Source of the DNA: Sequoia sempervirens
Taxonomy: Eukaryota > Streptophyta > Pinopsida > Cupressales > Cupressaceae
Direction of reading: 5' to 3'
Assembly (NCBI GenBank): GCA_007258455.2
Contig: VDFB02000003.1
Span: forward strand, 43,341,986-43,405,985
Length of the DNA: 64,000 nucleotides
The position numbers and the translations under genes are program-made. The notes under the pieces were generated by a model. The model worked only from the letters and a program-made list of their open reading frames with translations, did no database searches and was not told the origin of the DNA. Each line of letters starts with the position of its first letter. Position 1 is the stretch's first letter. Shown here in pieces: positions 11,026-23,446 of the stretch.

Positions 11026-11984
11026 ATGATTGATCTATCTCCTAAGAAGAAGAATATGAAGTACAAGTACCAAGGAGTGATCTCAATGACTTCTATGGAT
11101 TCCAATGTGGACAACATCAAAGACACAAAGATTGGACATGTGGACATGCCAAAATTCTTGGAAAGAGTGAAAAGGCAGCCTGTTGCCTTAGGCATGCAAT
11201 GTGTCCTTAACAACAACATTTATTTCGTTTCTTCATTTTATGGAAGAAGTATAAGAGAAGGAATGACTTTTATTACCAGGGTATGAAGGTTAAGCTTAAG
11301 AGAAGCTATACTCATGTTCATAGGATTGAGGATATATGGGTTGATTGTAGGAATGATGAAGATGTAAGGAAATTAAAGACTTTAGTCAACTTATCTTAGA
11401 ATAGATTAGAAACCTTGAACTTGTTGATATTCTTGAAGACATGTAGGAGGAAGATGATATTGTAGATCCCACATATGTAGAAAATAAGATTGATGACTCC
11501 CCTCTTCCAACATTTTCAATGATCACAAAAGGAGATGGTTTCCATAAGAGAAAGGTTTCAACCTACCCTTGCTGACACTAATTTGTGGTTGGAAAAGAGA
11601 GGGATAAAGTTGAAGTTTTTCAAAATAGGATCAGAGGAAGAGGATATTGAAGGGCCTTTGGCTAAAAGGGAAGAATTAAGAACAAAGAATAAAGAAGATG
11701 TTCCTAGTACTAGTAAGAATCCTAAACCTATCTTCATAATCAAAAGGACTAAATTCAAGGATAAATAAGGAACATCAACTCAAGAAGATATAGTAGAAGA
11801 AGAAATTGTGGCTGAAGAGGCTAAACAAGAATTTTGTGATACCTCTTAATTGGAGTTAATATAGGAAGAATCTCCCTCCTCTTCTCTTATAGCTTCTATG
11901 GTGCAAACTCCTACTTCTCATGTTGTTTCATATGTACAATATCTACCTACTATTTATAATGTTCATGTTACACATGCTTTCTAG
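11026..11984 (+). pseudogene. Degenerate extra ORF downstream of pol, internally deleted (copy A)
   Basis: Starts MIDLSPKKKNMKYKYQG and runs to TAG at 11982-11984, with stops and frame changes. The C-terminal part is charged (GSEEEDIEGPLAKREELRTK, PSTSKNPKPIFIIKRTK). About 984 bases of the middle are missing relative to copy B; the junction is at about 11241, where TTTTATG is followed by GAAGAAG. Position after the integrase end fits the extra ORFs described downstream of pol in Tat-lineage elements. Function unknown. Confidence 0.5.
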
Positions 11985-12159
11985 ATCTGTTAAAATTTCT
12001 AAAAAATTCTCAAATTTGCAACCATAAATTAAAATTTATGAAAAACATAAAAGCATCATAACTCGCTCAAACATGTCAACCTGAACTTGATTTTTGGCTT
12101 ATAGTCTTCTGATATGATCTGTAACTCGTAGTAAAAAATTAAAAAAGAAATCGTAGCCA

Positions 12160-13353
12160 TTTGAGAGATATAATGAAATCTTTGAAAACCCTAGGGTTTT
12201 GTCTTCAACCTGATATGCACAAGGTTAGTCTTGAAAATTTTAACCAAAACAACAAGATAAGGTTAGTAAGACCTTAGGTTCACTAATTTATCGACTAGGA
12301 AAATCAGAAGAAAGGCATGAATCATCGATAGCAACCACAAAACTACCTAAATTCAAGCCATAGAGACCTAAATCTAACAATAAAGCTCAAGATGACAATA
12401 TGAATTAAAATAATAAAGCAAATACACCTTAGATCCAATAAAAAAGTTGATTCTCCTCCACTGCTCTTCTCAAATTTGTTTTTTTACTCTTAGATATGTA
12501 GTGTGCAATATTTGCAATAAGCTCAATGTAGATGATTGATAACAAGATCTCAAGATGAATGGTATGAGAGATGTGATAGCAAAATATTGAAGATTGTGGT
12601 TAAACTTGAAATGAAATTGATTGCTTTCTTTTATAGAGATCAAAATTAGATGGATGATTAGGATTGAGTGATGATGTATCATGATCAATGGTAAAGATTG
12701 GTTGAGGGAACAATAATTAATAAGAGTCATTAATTATTGTGACATACACAAATGAATTGAATGATGGGTAGGGATAGATGAATTAAATAATTACAACAAT
12801 TATTTAATTTAGGTGGCAATGAATGAATAATTAAACCATGAAAAAAATTTATTTAATTATAGAAGAAGAAAGGGAGATAAATAATTAAATAATTAAGAAC
12901 AATTATTTAATGATAGATGAGAAGAGGTGGTAAATAATTAAATAATTAGAAACAATTATTTAATTATAGAAGAAGGGAGATGATAAATAATTAAATAACT
13001 AGAAACAATTATTTAATTATGAAAGAAAAGAGATGATAAATAATTAAATAACTAATAATTTATTTAACTATAGAAGAAAATGATAGTGAATAATTAAATA
13101 AATAACAATTTATTTAATTATAAATGAAAAGAAGGTAATTAGTGACGTAATTAAATGAATAAAATTTATTCAATTAATCTAAGAAGAATAAAGATAAAAT
13201 GAATTAATTAAATAATATAAAATTATTCAATTAATAGAAGAGAGTGGTATTAAGGAATAATTAAATAATTAAAAACTATTTAATTATGTAGGAAAGATGC
13301 AAATTAGTACAAAAATATTGTTTGCAGGCTTAAGACATTTTTCAGTGTCTACA
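12160..13353 (-). repeat. Minus-strand LTR with AT-rich hairpin array (copy A)
   Basis: Read on the minus strand it starts TGTAGACACTGAAAAATGTC at 13353, a typical LTR start containing its own GACA/TGTC hairpin. It passes through an AT-rich hairpin array (13290-12781), has a TATA box CTATAAAA at 12636-12629, and continues into a transcribed-type leader. The lower boundary is approximate; no internal region or second LTR was found, so it may be a solo LTR. Confidence 0.55.
12781..13290. repeat. AT-rich hairpin array, ~53-60 bp period (copy A; copy B 32957-33458)
   Basis: About nine units of AATTAAATAATT, a 5-6 base loop, then AATTATTTAATT, separated by purine-rich AGAAGAAGGGAGATGATA-like spacers. 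Perfect or near-perfect 12-bp stems: 12781-12809, 12883-12912 (one end mismatch), 12936-12965 and 12989-13018 (one mismatch). Towards 13290 the arms change (for example TTAAATGAATA with TATTCAATTAA at about 13150-13180) while staying mostly self-complementary. Confidence 0.8.
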
Positions 13354-14168
13354 ACTTCTATTCACAAGGAGAAATGAATAAGATACAATGGTAGTTTATA
13401 TAGATCACAACAAGAAATGAGAATTCCTTTGAACTAGAAAAGAGAAACACATTGAACTAGATTTTCTTGGGATTGTATAATGTTTACGAACAACAAACAT
13501 TTTAATGTGTGAGGCATGCATATCAAAATAGAGTATAATATAGTTACTAAAAAGGAAAAATAATCTATAATCATCTACTTTGGGCCATCCACCTCTAGTT
13601 GTCGTACCAATTGCACCCCTTGATCTAATTAGCATTACAATGCATGGTTGCAAGTGTCCATGTGTTATGCAATTAAAGTCACTAAGTGGCTAGCATGGGA
13701 TTATACTTGGTCACACACATAAGCACATGATGAACAAGGTGCAGGATCATGTGTGGTGGCATATTCAATGACAATGAGAGTTGTGTGTTGGGGACAAAAG
13801 ATATAGAGAAGAGTATAGAGTATCATGCACATGTAGTGTTTCCATTGTCTTGTGTGGTTGCACTCTCATCACCTTGCAAGGTCCATTACTTTACATGGGC
13901 CCCCTATTGTATCCTTCAATGTCTAAAAAATTATTGTACATGTATGTTTGCGAGTGATACATACTTTAAGATACATGATCATTTTTTAATTCAAACACAT
14001 CTTAACATGGGGGAAAAATATTATGGTGAAGTTTACATGCCCATGCCATTTTTAATTTAATTTATAGCAATTTTGAGGAAATATTTTGATACATGCATAT
14101 ATAATAAAAATGGTGCAATCTTGTGCTAAGTTGTCCTCTCAATCTCCTAACCTTTACCTAGCATACGA
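13354..14168. other. Non-coding sequence (copy A; copy B 33522-34336)
   Basis: No recognised gene. An open frame of 103 codons at 13749-14060 is shared by both copies but has no motif or codon signature, and is treated as chance. Confidence 0.6.
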
Positions 14169-14396
14169 CAAATTCATCGCCAACAATTCGTTGAAGGAAA
14201 ATTCACCACCAACAATTCATCGCCACGAAAAATTCACCGACGAAAAATTCACCGCCAAGTAAAATCTACCGCCAGCAATTCACTGCGGCAGAAAATTAAC
14301 CACATCAATATTTTTTAATAAAATCAAAGTTTTTGAAATATATATTAAAAAATATGGTGAATTGTTGACAGTGAATTTTACTTGGCGGTGAATTTT
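14169..14396. repeat. Small foldback element with tandem subrepeats (copy A)
   Basis: The left side holds about eight 14-17 base subrepeats of the type AATTCACCGCCAAC or AATTCATCGCCAAC (14169-14290). The right side (about 14349-14396) carries the reverse complement. The arms 14244-14265 and 14375-14396 are exact 22-base inverted repeats, and inverted similarity continues inward for another ~25 bases. The loop is AT-rich. This is the architecture of foldback-type elements; no TSD was identified. Confidence 0.7.
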
Positions 14397-15789
14397 CCTA
14401 GAGCCCCTTTACTTATCCATATCCACAAAAAGTTCCACACACATAACCCACACCATATTCTTATAAACAAATATTCAAATACAATCATCTTATCCACACG
14501 TTTACTACACTTATCTATACACCTACCTATGTAGAATCAATATACACTTATATGTGATTATGCACCCACCTCAAATTAATTTTACAATCATGAAATTAAT
14601 CTAAAATTGACCCTTACCTTTATAAAACTTAAATGTAAACATTACCTTTGTAAAACCCTTTATTTTCCCTAAAGTCCACTTCCGAAAATTCAAATCCACC
14701 TGTCTCTCATTCATTTTAAGCATCAAATAAAGTTTGTTTACCTTTATAAAACTTAAATGTAAACATTGCCTTCCTATAGCCCTTTATTTTCCCAAAAATC
14801 CATTTTAGAAAATTCAAATCCACAAGTCTCCATCAAATAAAGTTTGTTTTCATTGTCAAAGGCCTAACCACCATCTTGTTGGGAGGTGAATGGCAGATAT
14901 TCTACTTAACTTTAGTGTGATTGTTTGGGATGGCGACCGATCCAACCGGTCATGTGAAATTCTATTTATAAAGGCCGACAAGTAGGTGGCAGAACATGAT
15001 CGTGATGGGAAAGAATATCTCCAAAGAAAAGGATGTCCTCAAATATTTTTTTAACAAGCGACACATTTGTCCATGCTTTGACCACGCCCAACAACATGTC
15101 TTGAGATTTTTCGAAAATTGGAAAGAGATTAGCTTATGCGAAGAGATTAGGTTAGATAAATAAAAAATATCTTACATATTTTAAATATATTTATTTAAAA
15201 GTGTCAAGAGATATCAATTTTTTTGTACAAGCGACACCTTTGACAATGTTCAGACAACGCCTTCTAATATGTCTTCAAAATTTTCAAATTTTTTTTAACG
15301 TGTTGCATAAATTAGTATGTATATCTTAAATATATTTATTTAAAAATATGAGAAATATCAATTTAGTTGAAAACAAATATTTTTGAATTGTTTTATTTAT
15401 TATATATATAGAGATGTCAATTTTATGTCTTGTTTATTTTGGAAATATTATGTTTGTTATTAAATATTGATATTTTGATATGTAAAAGGTTGTCAAAATT
15501 AAGATAAAAGGTAAGAGTTTTTGTTAACACACTCATGTCATTATGCTCCACCCACCCTTTGTTGTCATTGTAGAATGCTTCTTGACATCAATTAATTGAT
15601 TAATACAATAAATAAATATGTAGACTAATTTAGACAATAAAATTGAAAGTTAAATATATGAGCATTGAATGGTTGAATATCAAGTTAAGAAATTTAATGT
15701 GAAGAGATTAACAAATTTAGTTTTAAGACTGTGTAGAAGAATAAATTTTATGTGATGTTAGAATTTGTTTTTTGTAAGAATTAAAAAGT
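14397..15789. other. Non-coding AT-rich sequence (copy A; copy B 34563-35952)
   Basis: Contains a local duplication: the stretch with ACCTTTATAAAACTTAAATG near 14618 recurs near 14740, each followed by a block with CCCTTTATTTTCCC and AAATTCAAATCCAC (copies about 14615-14700 and 14740-14822). A similar pair of sequences with CAAGCGACAC and CTTTGAC lies at about 15054-15075 and 15228-15245. No coding sequence recognised. Confidence 0.55.
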
Positions 15790-15872
15790 AAGTAAGTATG
15801 TATGTATGTATGTATATGTATGTATGTAGATATGCATATATGTATATATGTATACATACACATACATATGTA
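15790..15872. repeat. TATG/TATA microsatellite, short allele (copy A)
   Basis: Runs of GTAT/TATG and ATAT repeats between GTAAGTAAG and CATATGTATTC. Much shorter than its counterpart in copy B. Confidence 0.9.
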
Positions 15873-18179
15873 TTCTAAGATTAAAATAGTTATTTAACCT
15901 TTTTCAAGGCTTATTTTATGTTTTTGGGTCATTTATGTAATGTACAAAACATAGAATAAAAAATATACACAAAAAATGATCAAACTATTTAAAAAAATTG
16001 GTTGCTTTGCGTGTTCAATCATGTGAGTTTTTGTGGGCATCATAATTTCTACAAGCATGGATTTGATCTATGGACCATATATATTATTTAGTAGAATGCA
16101 AATTACTACTTTCTAATTTGCTAATTATTTTTCTCTTTGTTGACTACCAAGAATTGTCAGAGTTATTAGGGAGATCATCAAATTGCAAGATTCATGTTCT
16201 AGGTTGAATCCTTATTCATATTGACTTTATAGTCATGAAAGAAGAAAATATAGTACTCTCTAATCACATAAATGAACTAAAATGATGATATAGGCTTAGA
16301 TTCCTTTTAGTGCTCAAATCAAAGTTTTCATAGAATTATATGTGAATGATAATCAAATAAAGCTTGAATAGGGTGAAATGATAAATGAATGCCCATTAAA
16401 TAACTTCAAATAAAATACAAATTAATAAATCACACAAAATGTGTATCGAGTCAAGGTATGATTAGAAAGAAATAGGCAAGAGTCCTTAAATTTAACTTTG
16501 ATTTTTTTGAATTTTGAGGATCAATTCTATAGTCATATGATCAACCTAGGATAATGGAATAATAATTCTAAAGTGGATAATGAATGCCTAGATATGGGGG
16601 TGTAATAAATTTAATATGTATGGAGTAATGTGTAGAAACAAATAAGTTCAACTACATGAGAATGCATATAAATGGGGATAAACAAATAATATAGGAATGA
16701 ACCCATCATTACATGTGATCATGTCATTTGTTGATATGTAGTTGTATTGATTAATTCTCTCGAATTGGGCCCATAATTAAATGAGAATTCATAGTGGTAT
16801 AAAATTTCATCATTACATTTTGCCAACCTTTTAGGTGCATATGAATCCTACCATGAACATGTATGTTAAAGTAAAGAAGCATAGACAAACATGCATAGAA
16901 TGTCCATATTTCGGAATATAAGGAATTAAGGTCCATATAAAGTATGGATAAAAGTCCATAGTTGTATCACACTTCAAGCCAACTTATCAACACAAATGAA
17001 TTTAAGTATTTCTAATTGAAAGCCAATTTTTGTTAAATATATGGCTGATCTAGATTCATTGTAGCTAAATTAGATATGGGCCATATTTTTTTTAATTGAA
17101 AATCTCCACTAAATACATATGCAATATCACTTTGGGTCAATTTGCAAAAAAAATAAAATGCAAAAAACTTGATGTGTTCACAACTCCTACTAATGTAAAT
17201 AACATGTTTTCATTTTTTTTAAAATAACCTCTTGTAGATCTATACATGTAGTTTTAAAAAATATAATTTTTTAATAGTTTAATTATTTTTTCTACTTTCC
17301 TTTCAATTTTTACTAAAAGTAGGTCATTAGTACAAAAATATAAGATTGACTATCTTGTTTAGGAAAATTTACTAAAAAATGAAAAAAAGTATGATACACT
17401 AGAAAATATATTACATTTTTTTTGGTTTAGAGAAGATATTACATGTCAAGCTTATATATATATTTTCCATTAGAGTTAAATAGTGAAATAAAAAGTAACA
17501 TCTCATCAAAACAGTTATGTTTTTAGTACATGCAAATTTTAAGATTTATTTTTAAAAGCATATTTATTAAAATGAGGAAAAAAAATCCATGCACTAAAGT
17601 TTTAAGCTATAAATACACAAAAAATTGAAAGAAAAAACAAAACTTTCTATATAAACAGTGGCATCCCACTTCATCTCATTTTTTAGTACATGATGAATTC
17701 ATTCAAGCATGTTTATGACACACTTAAGCTGTCATCATTACATCAACAGGCCCAACGCATTGGCATGCACAAAAATTCGGAATGGGACTCCAACTCGCCA
17801 CCATCTTTATTCCTCTAACATTGTTTTCTGTGTTTGCGACATTTAGTACTTAAGCATGCGTAACTCCTTACATTTGTATGTGATTAAGGCAAGGTGGTGC
17901 TACCTAATGAAAGCCAAAAGGAACTCATTAACTGGATTTAAAAATTAAATATTTTCTAAAATCACATTGCAAGTTTTAAAGCGTGCCATATCTCGCTGAT
18001 ATCATTTGCATTAAAGGCTTCGATTTTGCATCATGCTTTAAATTTGGTTTCTAAGTTAATTTTACCTAACTTGTTTGTGATGAGTTTGGAGCTAAATTTC
18101 TTCTATCTGCATTGTTCATGGTGATTTTGGCTCTTTGTGGGTTTAAAGAAGCTCGCACAGTTGAATCTCACATTACAAG
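15873..18179. other. Non-coding AT-rich sequence (copy A; copy B 36136-38444)
   Basis: No recognised gene on either strand; the 61-codon minus frame at 16751-16936 has no motif. A promoter-like CTATAAATACAC occurs at about 17609 and CTATATAAACAG at about 17647, roughly 530-570 bases upstream of the degenerate frame that starts at 18180. Confidence 0.5.
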
Positions 18180-18360
18180 ATGGCACAAATTGGACGCCAT
18201 GTGAAGGCAGTCAATAGTTCGGAGTTTCACTTGAGAAATTATAGAATGGTGGTGTCGGTTCAATCAAGGGAGCTCCCAATTTTAGATTGTATAGAAGAGG
18301 ATCATCTGTATTAGGTATTTAAGGTAAAGTGTTCAACAGTCTTGAATTGCATCAAAACTT
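18180..18360 (+). pseudogene. Start of degenerate reading frame, cut by gap (copy A)
   Basis: Same frame as 38445 onward in copy B (starts MAQIGRHVKAVNSSEF). It is truncated by the assembly gap. Confidence 0.35.
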
Positions 18361-18460
18361 NNNNNNNNNNNNNNNNNNNNNNNNNNNNNNNNNNNNNNNN
18401 NNNNNNNNNNNNNNNNNNNNNNNNNNNNNNNNNNNNNNNNNNNNNNNNNNNNNNNNNNNN
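18361..18460. other. Assembly gap of 100 N
   Basis: Exactly 100 N, the conventional size for a scaffold gap of unknown length. The sequence to its left continues, in copy B, from 38625 into 38626 without interruption, so the missing sequence after copy A is probably the equivalent of 38626 onward. Confidence 0.99.
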
Positions 18461-19176
18461 AGTGGCTATGGGTACTTGCAACATAAGCTATAGGTGACTA
18501 TTAATAACAATAAAGTACATAATCAATCCAAAACTATTCAAAATAATGGAATAACCAATTCTAATCTTTGAATTTCTATGATTCATAAATTACAAATCTA
18601 TTCATGAACAACAATTACTGTAATCAACTATAAGAGCTATTCTACTTTACTTTACAATGCATTTATAAAGCAATAAAAATAGAATTAACAGGAATGCATA
18701 AATGAACAAGTCAATAAATAAAGTGAGGGGCAGTACGTCGAGAGGCCAGCTCAGGGACTGTCTCACTTAACTTAGAACCAAATCTAACTCAGATTCTCAT
18801 GCATCCATGTAACATACAACTCCATTCACTGCATATCACCAGATATTCAAACAAAATCCTTCTTGCAGATTGTATTCAATAATTGCATTTTAACAATATG
18901 TCTTTGAACTACTTGAAACTATAAAATGACTAATTGCTTAACAACTTAACAACTAACTAACTTTGCTACAAACTCATCCCCTAACTTTATACAAAAATGG
19001 GGAGAGTCTTACTCAAACTACTACCTAACTATAATCATTAATCCCACTCCTAGATGCGAGGATATGAAATTAAGATTGCCTTATTCATTCTAACTAAAAA
19101 TGAAGAAGAGACCTATTCAAATAAGAACTTCAATGAAACAATTTGCATGTGAGACACATAAGAAAACGTCCAAAAT
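18461..19176. other. Sequence upstream of copy B, probable LTR continuation
   Basis: Single-copy within the window. It continues leftward from the duplicated block, so it is predicted to match the sequence just left of base 1. Read on the minus strand it lies downstream of the chromodomain pol relic and has features of LTR sequence, including a terminal TTGAATACAATC-like stretch, so it may be the rest of that element's 3' LTR. No coding sequence was recognised. Confidence 0.5.
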
Positions 19177-19598
19177 TCTAGAACAAGTATCCTTTTTTAG
19201 CATTTATTTCTTCCATGATGGCTTGCATTCAGCTCCATAGTTTCCTACACTTTAAGTTGTTTAATCTCCATTGATCCCATGTTTCACTGCTTTGGTTCTT
19301 GCTACAAATGCTCCATTCTTGTTATCATGTGTTGATTTGCAGAGAGATTAATCCACACAACATACATATGCAACTAACCATCATAATTAAATCACATAAT
19401 TCCATTCATATGCATACATACTCATGTTTAAATCATGCAATACTACAAATATTATCACCATATTTCATATTCACAAACTAGGTTCAAAGTTGCAAATTAT
19501 GTATGAAAGGATAGCATATCATGGAAGTTTTGTCTGGAAGGTACTTAGAAAATATATGTAAAGTGTCTAAAAGTATATGAAAATTAATAAAAAAAGTA

Positions 19599-20366
19599 CT
19601 AATGACTAAGCCCATCACTTAGGAAATCGAGTTTTCTAAAAATAGTGAATGCTATTTTTAAAAAAGGGGACATGACAAGTCCTCCCTTCCAAATATTACT
19701 TGTCCTCAATAAATGAAGACTTGTATGGTTGAGGTATTTTTTCTCTTCCCATGTTGCATCTTCAATGAGAAAATCTTTCCATTTGATTAAGTGCTCAGTG
19801 ATACCTTTGTTTCTTAGCTTCCTCTCTCTCATTTCTAAAACTGTTTCAAGTATTAATTTTTGCTTTCCCTCATCATCTAAGGGTGGAAACTCAAGATAAA
19901 TCATAATTTTTTGTCCCACTACTTTCTAGAGGCACAAAACATGACATCCATTGTGTATTTTACAGCTTGCTGGAAAATCTAGCTCATAAAATACTTAAAC
20001 TACCTTCTTGATGACTTTGTTAGGTCCATTGGGCTTTTCTGCTCCACTTTTCTTTAGAGAAATTTTCTTATATGGTTGCAACCTTACAAAAACTAGATCA
20101 CCAATCTTAAAGACTCTCTATTCCTTTTTTGTCTGCATACAAATTTTGTTGATTTTGAGCATGACACAAGTTGTCTTTGTTGATTTTCCACTAGGAATCT
20201 ACTATCTAAAAATAATAAATCAACAAAAGAGAGAGCATCATGACCTTAGAGAGCTTGAAATGGATACATTCCAATGGGAATGTGGTTTGAGATTTTGTAA
20301 CTATACTCCCCTAAATGCAACCATTTCATCCAAGCACCTTGCTGAGGATGTGCCACTTTGATCATG
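19599..20366 (-). pseudogene. Ty3/gypsy integrase C-terminal half with chromodomain (copy B)
   Basis: Allelic or duplicate copy of 423-1190. The 106-residue reading frame at 19599-19919 covers the chromodomain. It keeps the expected EDATWEE where copy A has EDAKWEE, and has ILETV where copy A has IPETV. It carries the same inactivating stops upstream. Confidence 0.85.
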
Positions 20367-20817
20367 ACTACCAAACCATCATACTAAAATTGCACTTTCC
20401 TTTTCTAGGACCTGAAATCATCAAAACCAATACTGAACTCCTTGAGAGGACTGAAATCAATGCCATGAAATATATCCAACCATTAACTCCAACATCACTA
20501 CCACAAATATGAAGCAAGTCAATTAATTCCATATCTTTGAAATTTTCCAACCAAGAAATGCCTCTACTATTGCCATCTAAAATCATGACATCAACACTTA
20601 ACCTCCAAGTGCCAAACATAAAGTTTTGAACACATAAACACACCCAAACCATTGCAAGCATTAAGATATCATTTGAAATCATGCATATCATCCCCCTGTA
20701 GTAACTATAATGACCATCACTCACTAGAGTGGAAGCAATGAATGAATGAATTGTGTCTAGAAAAACACTCAAAATCAACTTCCCCAAAGCTTTCCAATGT
20801 TAAAAAAAATATGCTCA

Positions 20818-22477
20818 TTAAAAGATACCTCAATAACCAACAAAAAATATGTAGGGGCAATGGTAACCAAACTGAAATATTATAGAAAACATAGGAGAGA
20901 TGAGTATGGAAGTAGCAATGAGATCATCTCCTATAATCAAATCACCTCTACCATCTAGCCTCAACCAAGAACTACTCAGTTGTTGAACTGAAGTAACCAT
21001 CCAAATAATTTGTGGATCCATTTCCAAAGTCATGTACAAGCTAATCAAAAAGTGGGTAACAGTACTAACACTGAAAATTGACCCATTACTCCAATCTTGA
21101 GACAACATCTCATGGCTAGAAACTCCACTTGAGTCCCAAATCTTATAATCAAATCCACTCTCATCACTAAAATCGGTTAGGTCTCTGTCACCCAACTCAA
21201 ATAGAGAATTATCAACAAATGGTAGATTATCCTTAACTCCAAAATCAAATATATCCCCTTGCTCATCCAAACTCTTGTGTTCTAGATCATACTTCTTTTG
21301 AATGCATTCTAGCTCCTCCATTACCTGTTCGACTTCCTTAGCCCTTTCTTTGCTCTCCTTCTCCCTCAATTATTAAGCATAATAGAGGTGATCAATTTCT
21401 TCAAGAAGTGCCTCTTGGACACTTTCCAAAGTAAGATTCATGGAATTAAGCTCAATGGTGAACTTACTAACCTTTCCCTTTAATCGCTTAGTCATGGAAA
21501 AAGTCTCATCTATAATTTTGGTAGCTATATCTCTATCATGCATCATGTGCAAGTAGGCTATTTTAATTTATTCATAGTGTTCTTCATTTTTTTCAAGTCA
21601 GAAAGGGAAATATTAAGCTTATTTTTACCTCTTGGTGCATTTTGAATTATGCTTTCCACATGCCTATGTGTACTATCCAATCTAGAGGAAACTCACACTT
21701 CATTTTCAACAGACACCAAGAATTGATTCCTCTAAATTTCCTCATGAATTTTAAATTTTTGCAAGTTTAATGTACTGTTGTTATAATGCATGCAAAGATA
21801 AGAAATTTCTTCATACCTATCATCAAAATCACCATGGTTATCCCAAATCTCATAAACTTCTCCTTTACTATCTTGATGAAAATGTCTAACATTTGGTTGA
21901 GGATCCAAATCAATAAGGCTACCATGTCTTTGCTCAAAACCAAGGCTACTATGTCTTTGCTCAAAATCAACACCAAGCAATAATAAATTAAATTTTTCTT
22001 CAATATCATCAACATGCATTTTAGTATTAGCTTCCTCAATGTCATCCTCCATGCATGACTCTTGAGATGAATTTAAAACAACATTATAATAAAAGGAAAA
22101 TTTATCCCAATATAGATCCTCATCATACTTGATGTAAGTGTTCATTGTGCTCCTCATGAGTGGTTGCTTTCTTGAAAGAGTCTCTCTCCATCTTTCTAGA
22201 ACTGAAATATTCATAAACATCCCTCTTCGTAGGCTTAGTTTGGAAGTCAAACCCATATCCACTTGAGACATCATCAATGAAATGAGATGAGTGATCATCA
22301 AAAACTAATTTGGAGATATCATCATTTTTTATTCCTCCCTATCCGTCATCTGAAGGTGCATTAGAGAACACATCCTTAGTATCTTCTCCACTAGAGACAT
22401 CAAGCCTAGATATTGGACTTAGAATCATCATCGGATGAATCTAAACTAGGATGCAAGGCTATCATCTTGTCATATGT
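20818..22477 (-). pseudogene. Acidic, coiled-coil coding region between gag and integrase (copy B)
   Basis: Same region as 1642-3300, with the same reading frames (22301-21732 and 21369-20830). The 189-residue frame is identical in the two copies, whereas neighbouring stretches carry substitutions. Confidence 0.5.
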
Positions 22478-22486
22478 TTCATGTAC

Positions 22487-23410
22487 AACCTTATCCACAA
22501 TAATTGGCATGTTTGACCAAAGAATTATTTTTATGATTTGTCACACATTCATAATGTTTCAAAGCACTCAATGTATCAAGCTTTTTTACTATGAACTTTT
22601 CTTCAAGTACTTGCTCCTCTTCATCTTTGAGTTCAAATCTATCAATCAACCTTTGACTAAAATCATCAAAAGAATATTCTTGACTATAGCCTTGAGTCAT
22701 CATACCTTGGTACCACCAATCATAAGTATCTCCTTCAAGATCCAAGATTTCATATTGAATGACAACTTGTTCCTACATGGGACTGAGTGTGAAATGGGCC
22801 TACAACTCCTGTAACCATGCTCTAGCTGAGATCTTGTCCAATCCATCAAAATTTGGAGCTGAAACTTTATTTATTTTATTCTTGATTTCCTTTCTACTAT
22901 TATTTGGGTGATGTCTATAACCCCTTACCGCTAACATGCTTTGCATATGAGTGACACAATCATTGTAAGTGACTAAATTCTTGAATCCTTCATCTTGATT
23001 GTCATAGGATACTCAAATGGTTGCTAGCTCTCTTTCCAATTATTACATGGGATTAGGAGGATTAGATGTAGAATGATCACCTTTAGGTAGGAAATTGACT
23101 TGGTGGTTTTAGGACTTCTTTGTTGAACCGTTGAAAAACCTCTTTCCTTTGATGGCATTTGATTTTGGAGCTTCTCTACCAACAATCTCATCACTTCTCT
23201 TGTCTCTACAAGACTATCAATAGTTTGTTTATAAATCCTTTGTAGATCTTGAAGGAATATCCTATGCATTTCATTTGAATCAGCCATCTCTTTACTCTTT
23301 GGATTATCAGCTTCAACCTTTCTTGAAAGAGAGCTATTAGTGAGCTCTTTATTTTTCTCCCACTGCAAATACCTCTTTTCCTTTTCACTTAGTTGAATAA
23401 ATATTAACAA
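22487..23410 (-). pseudogene. Ty3/gypsy gag relic (copy B)
   Basis: Copy of 3310-4233 with a handful of amino-acid differences (for example YQGMMTQG for YQGMTTQG, and VTNHK for VTKHK). It has the same core motifs and the same interrupting stops. Confidence 0.8.
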
Positions 23411-23446
23411 ACCCTTAGGCTAGCAAGATAATAGCTCTAATAAAAT

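Larger units (their letters stand above)
1..18360. repeat. Large duplicated block, copy A
   Basis: This stretch matches 19177-38625 base for base over almost its whole length, with roughly one substitution per 100-250 bases in the parts I compared by eye, plus small indels. Position 1 corresponds to 19177 and 18360 to 38625. Copy A lacks about 984 bases present in copy B (junction near 11241) and has a shorter TATG microsatellite near 15800. The copy ends exactly at the N gap, with no repeat boundary, TSD or inverted terminus, so this looks like the end of an assembled contig rather than the end of a mobile element. Inference: allelic contigs placed in series, or less likely a recent segmental duplication. 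Confidence 0.95.

Noticed and set aside
13749..14060. 103-codon open frame shared by both copies
   Set aside because: Conservation merely reflects the duplication; no motif, and a start codon with no supporting context.
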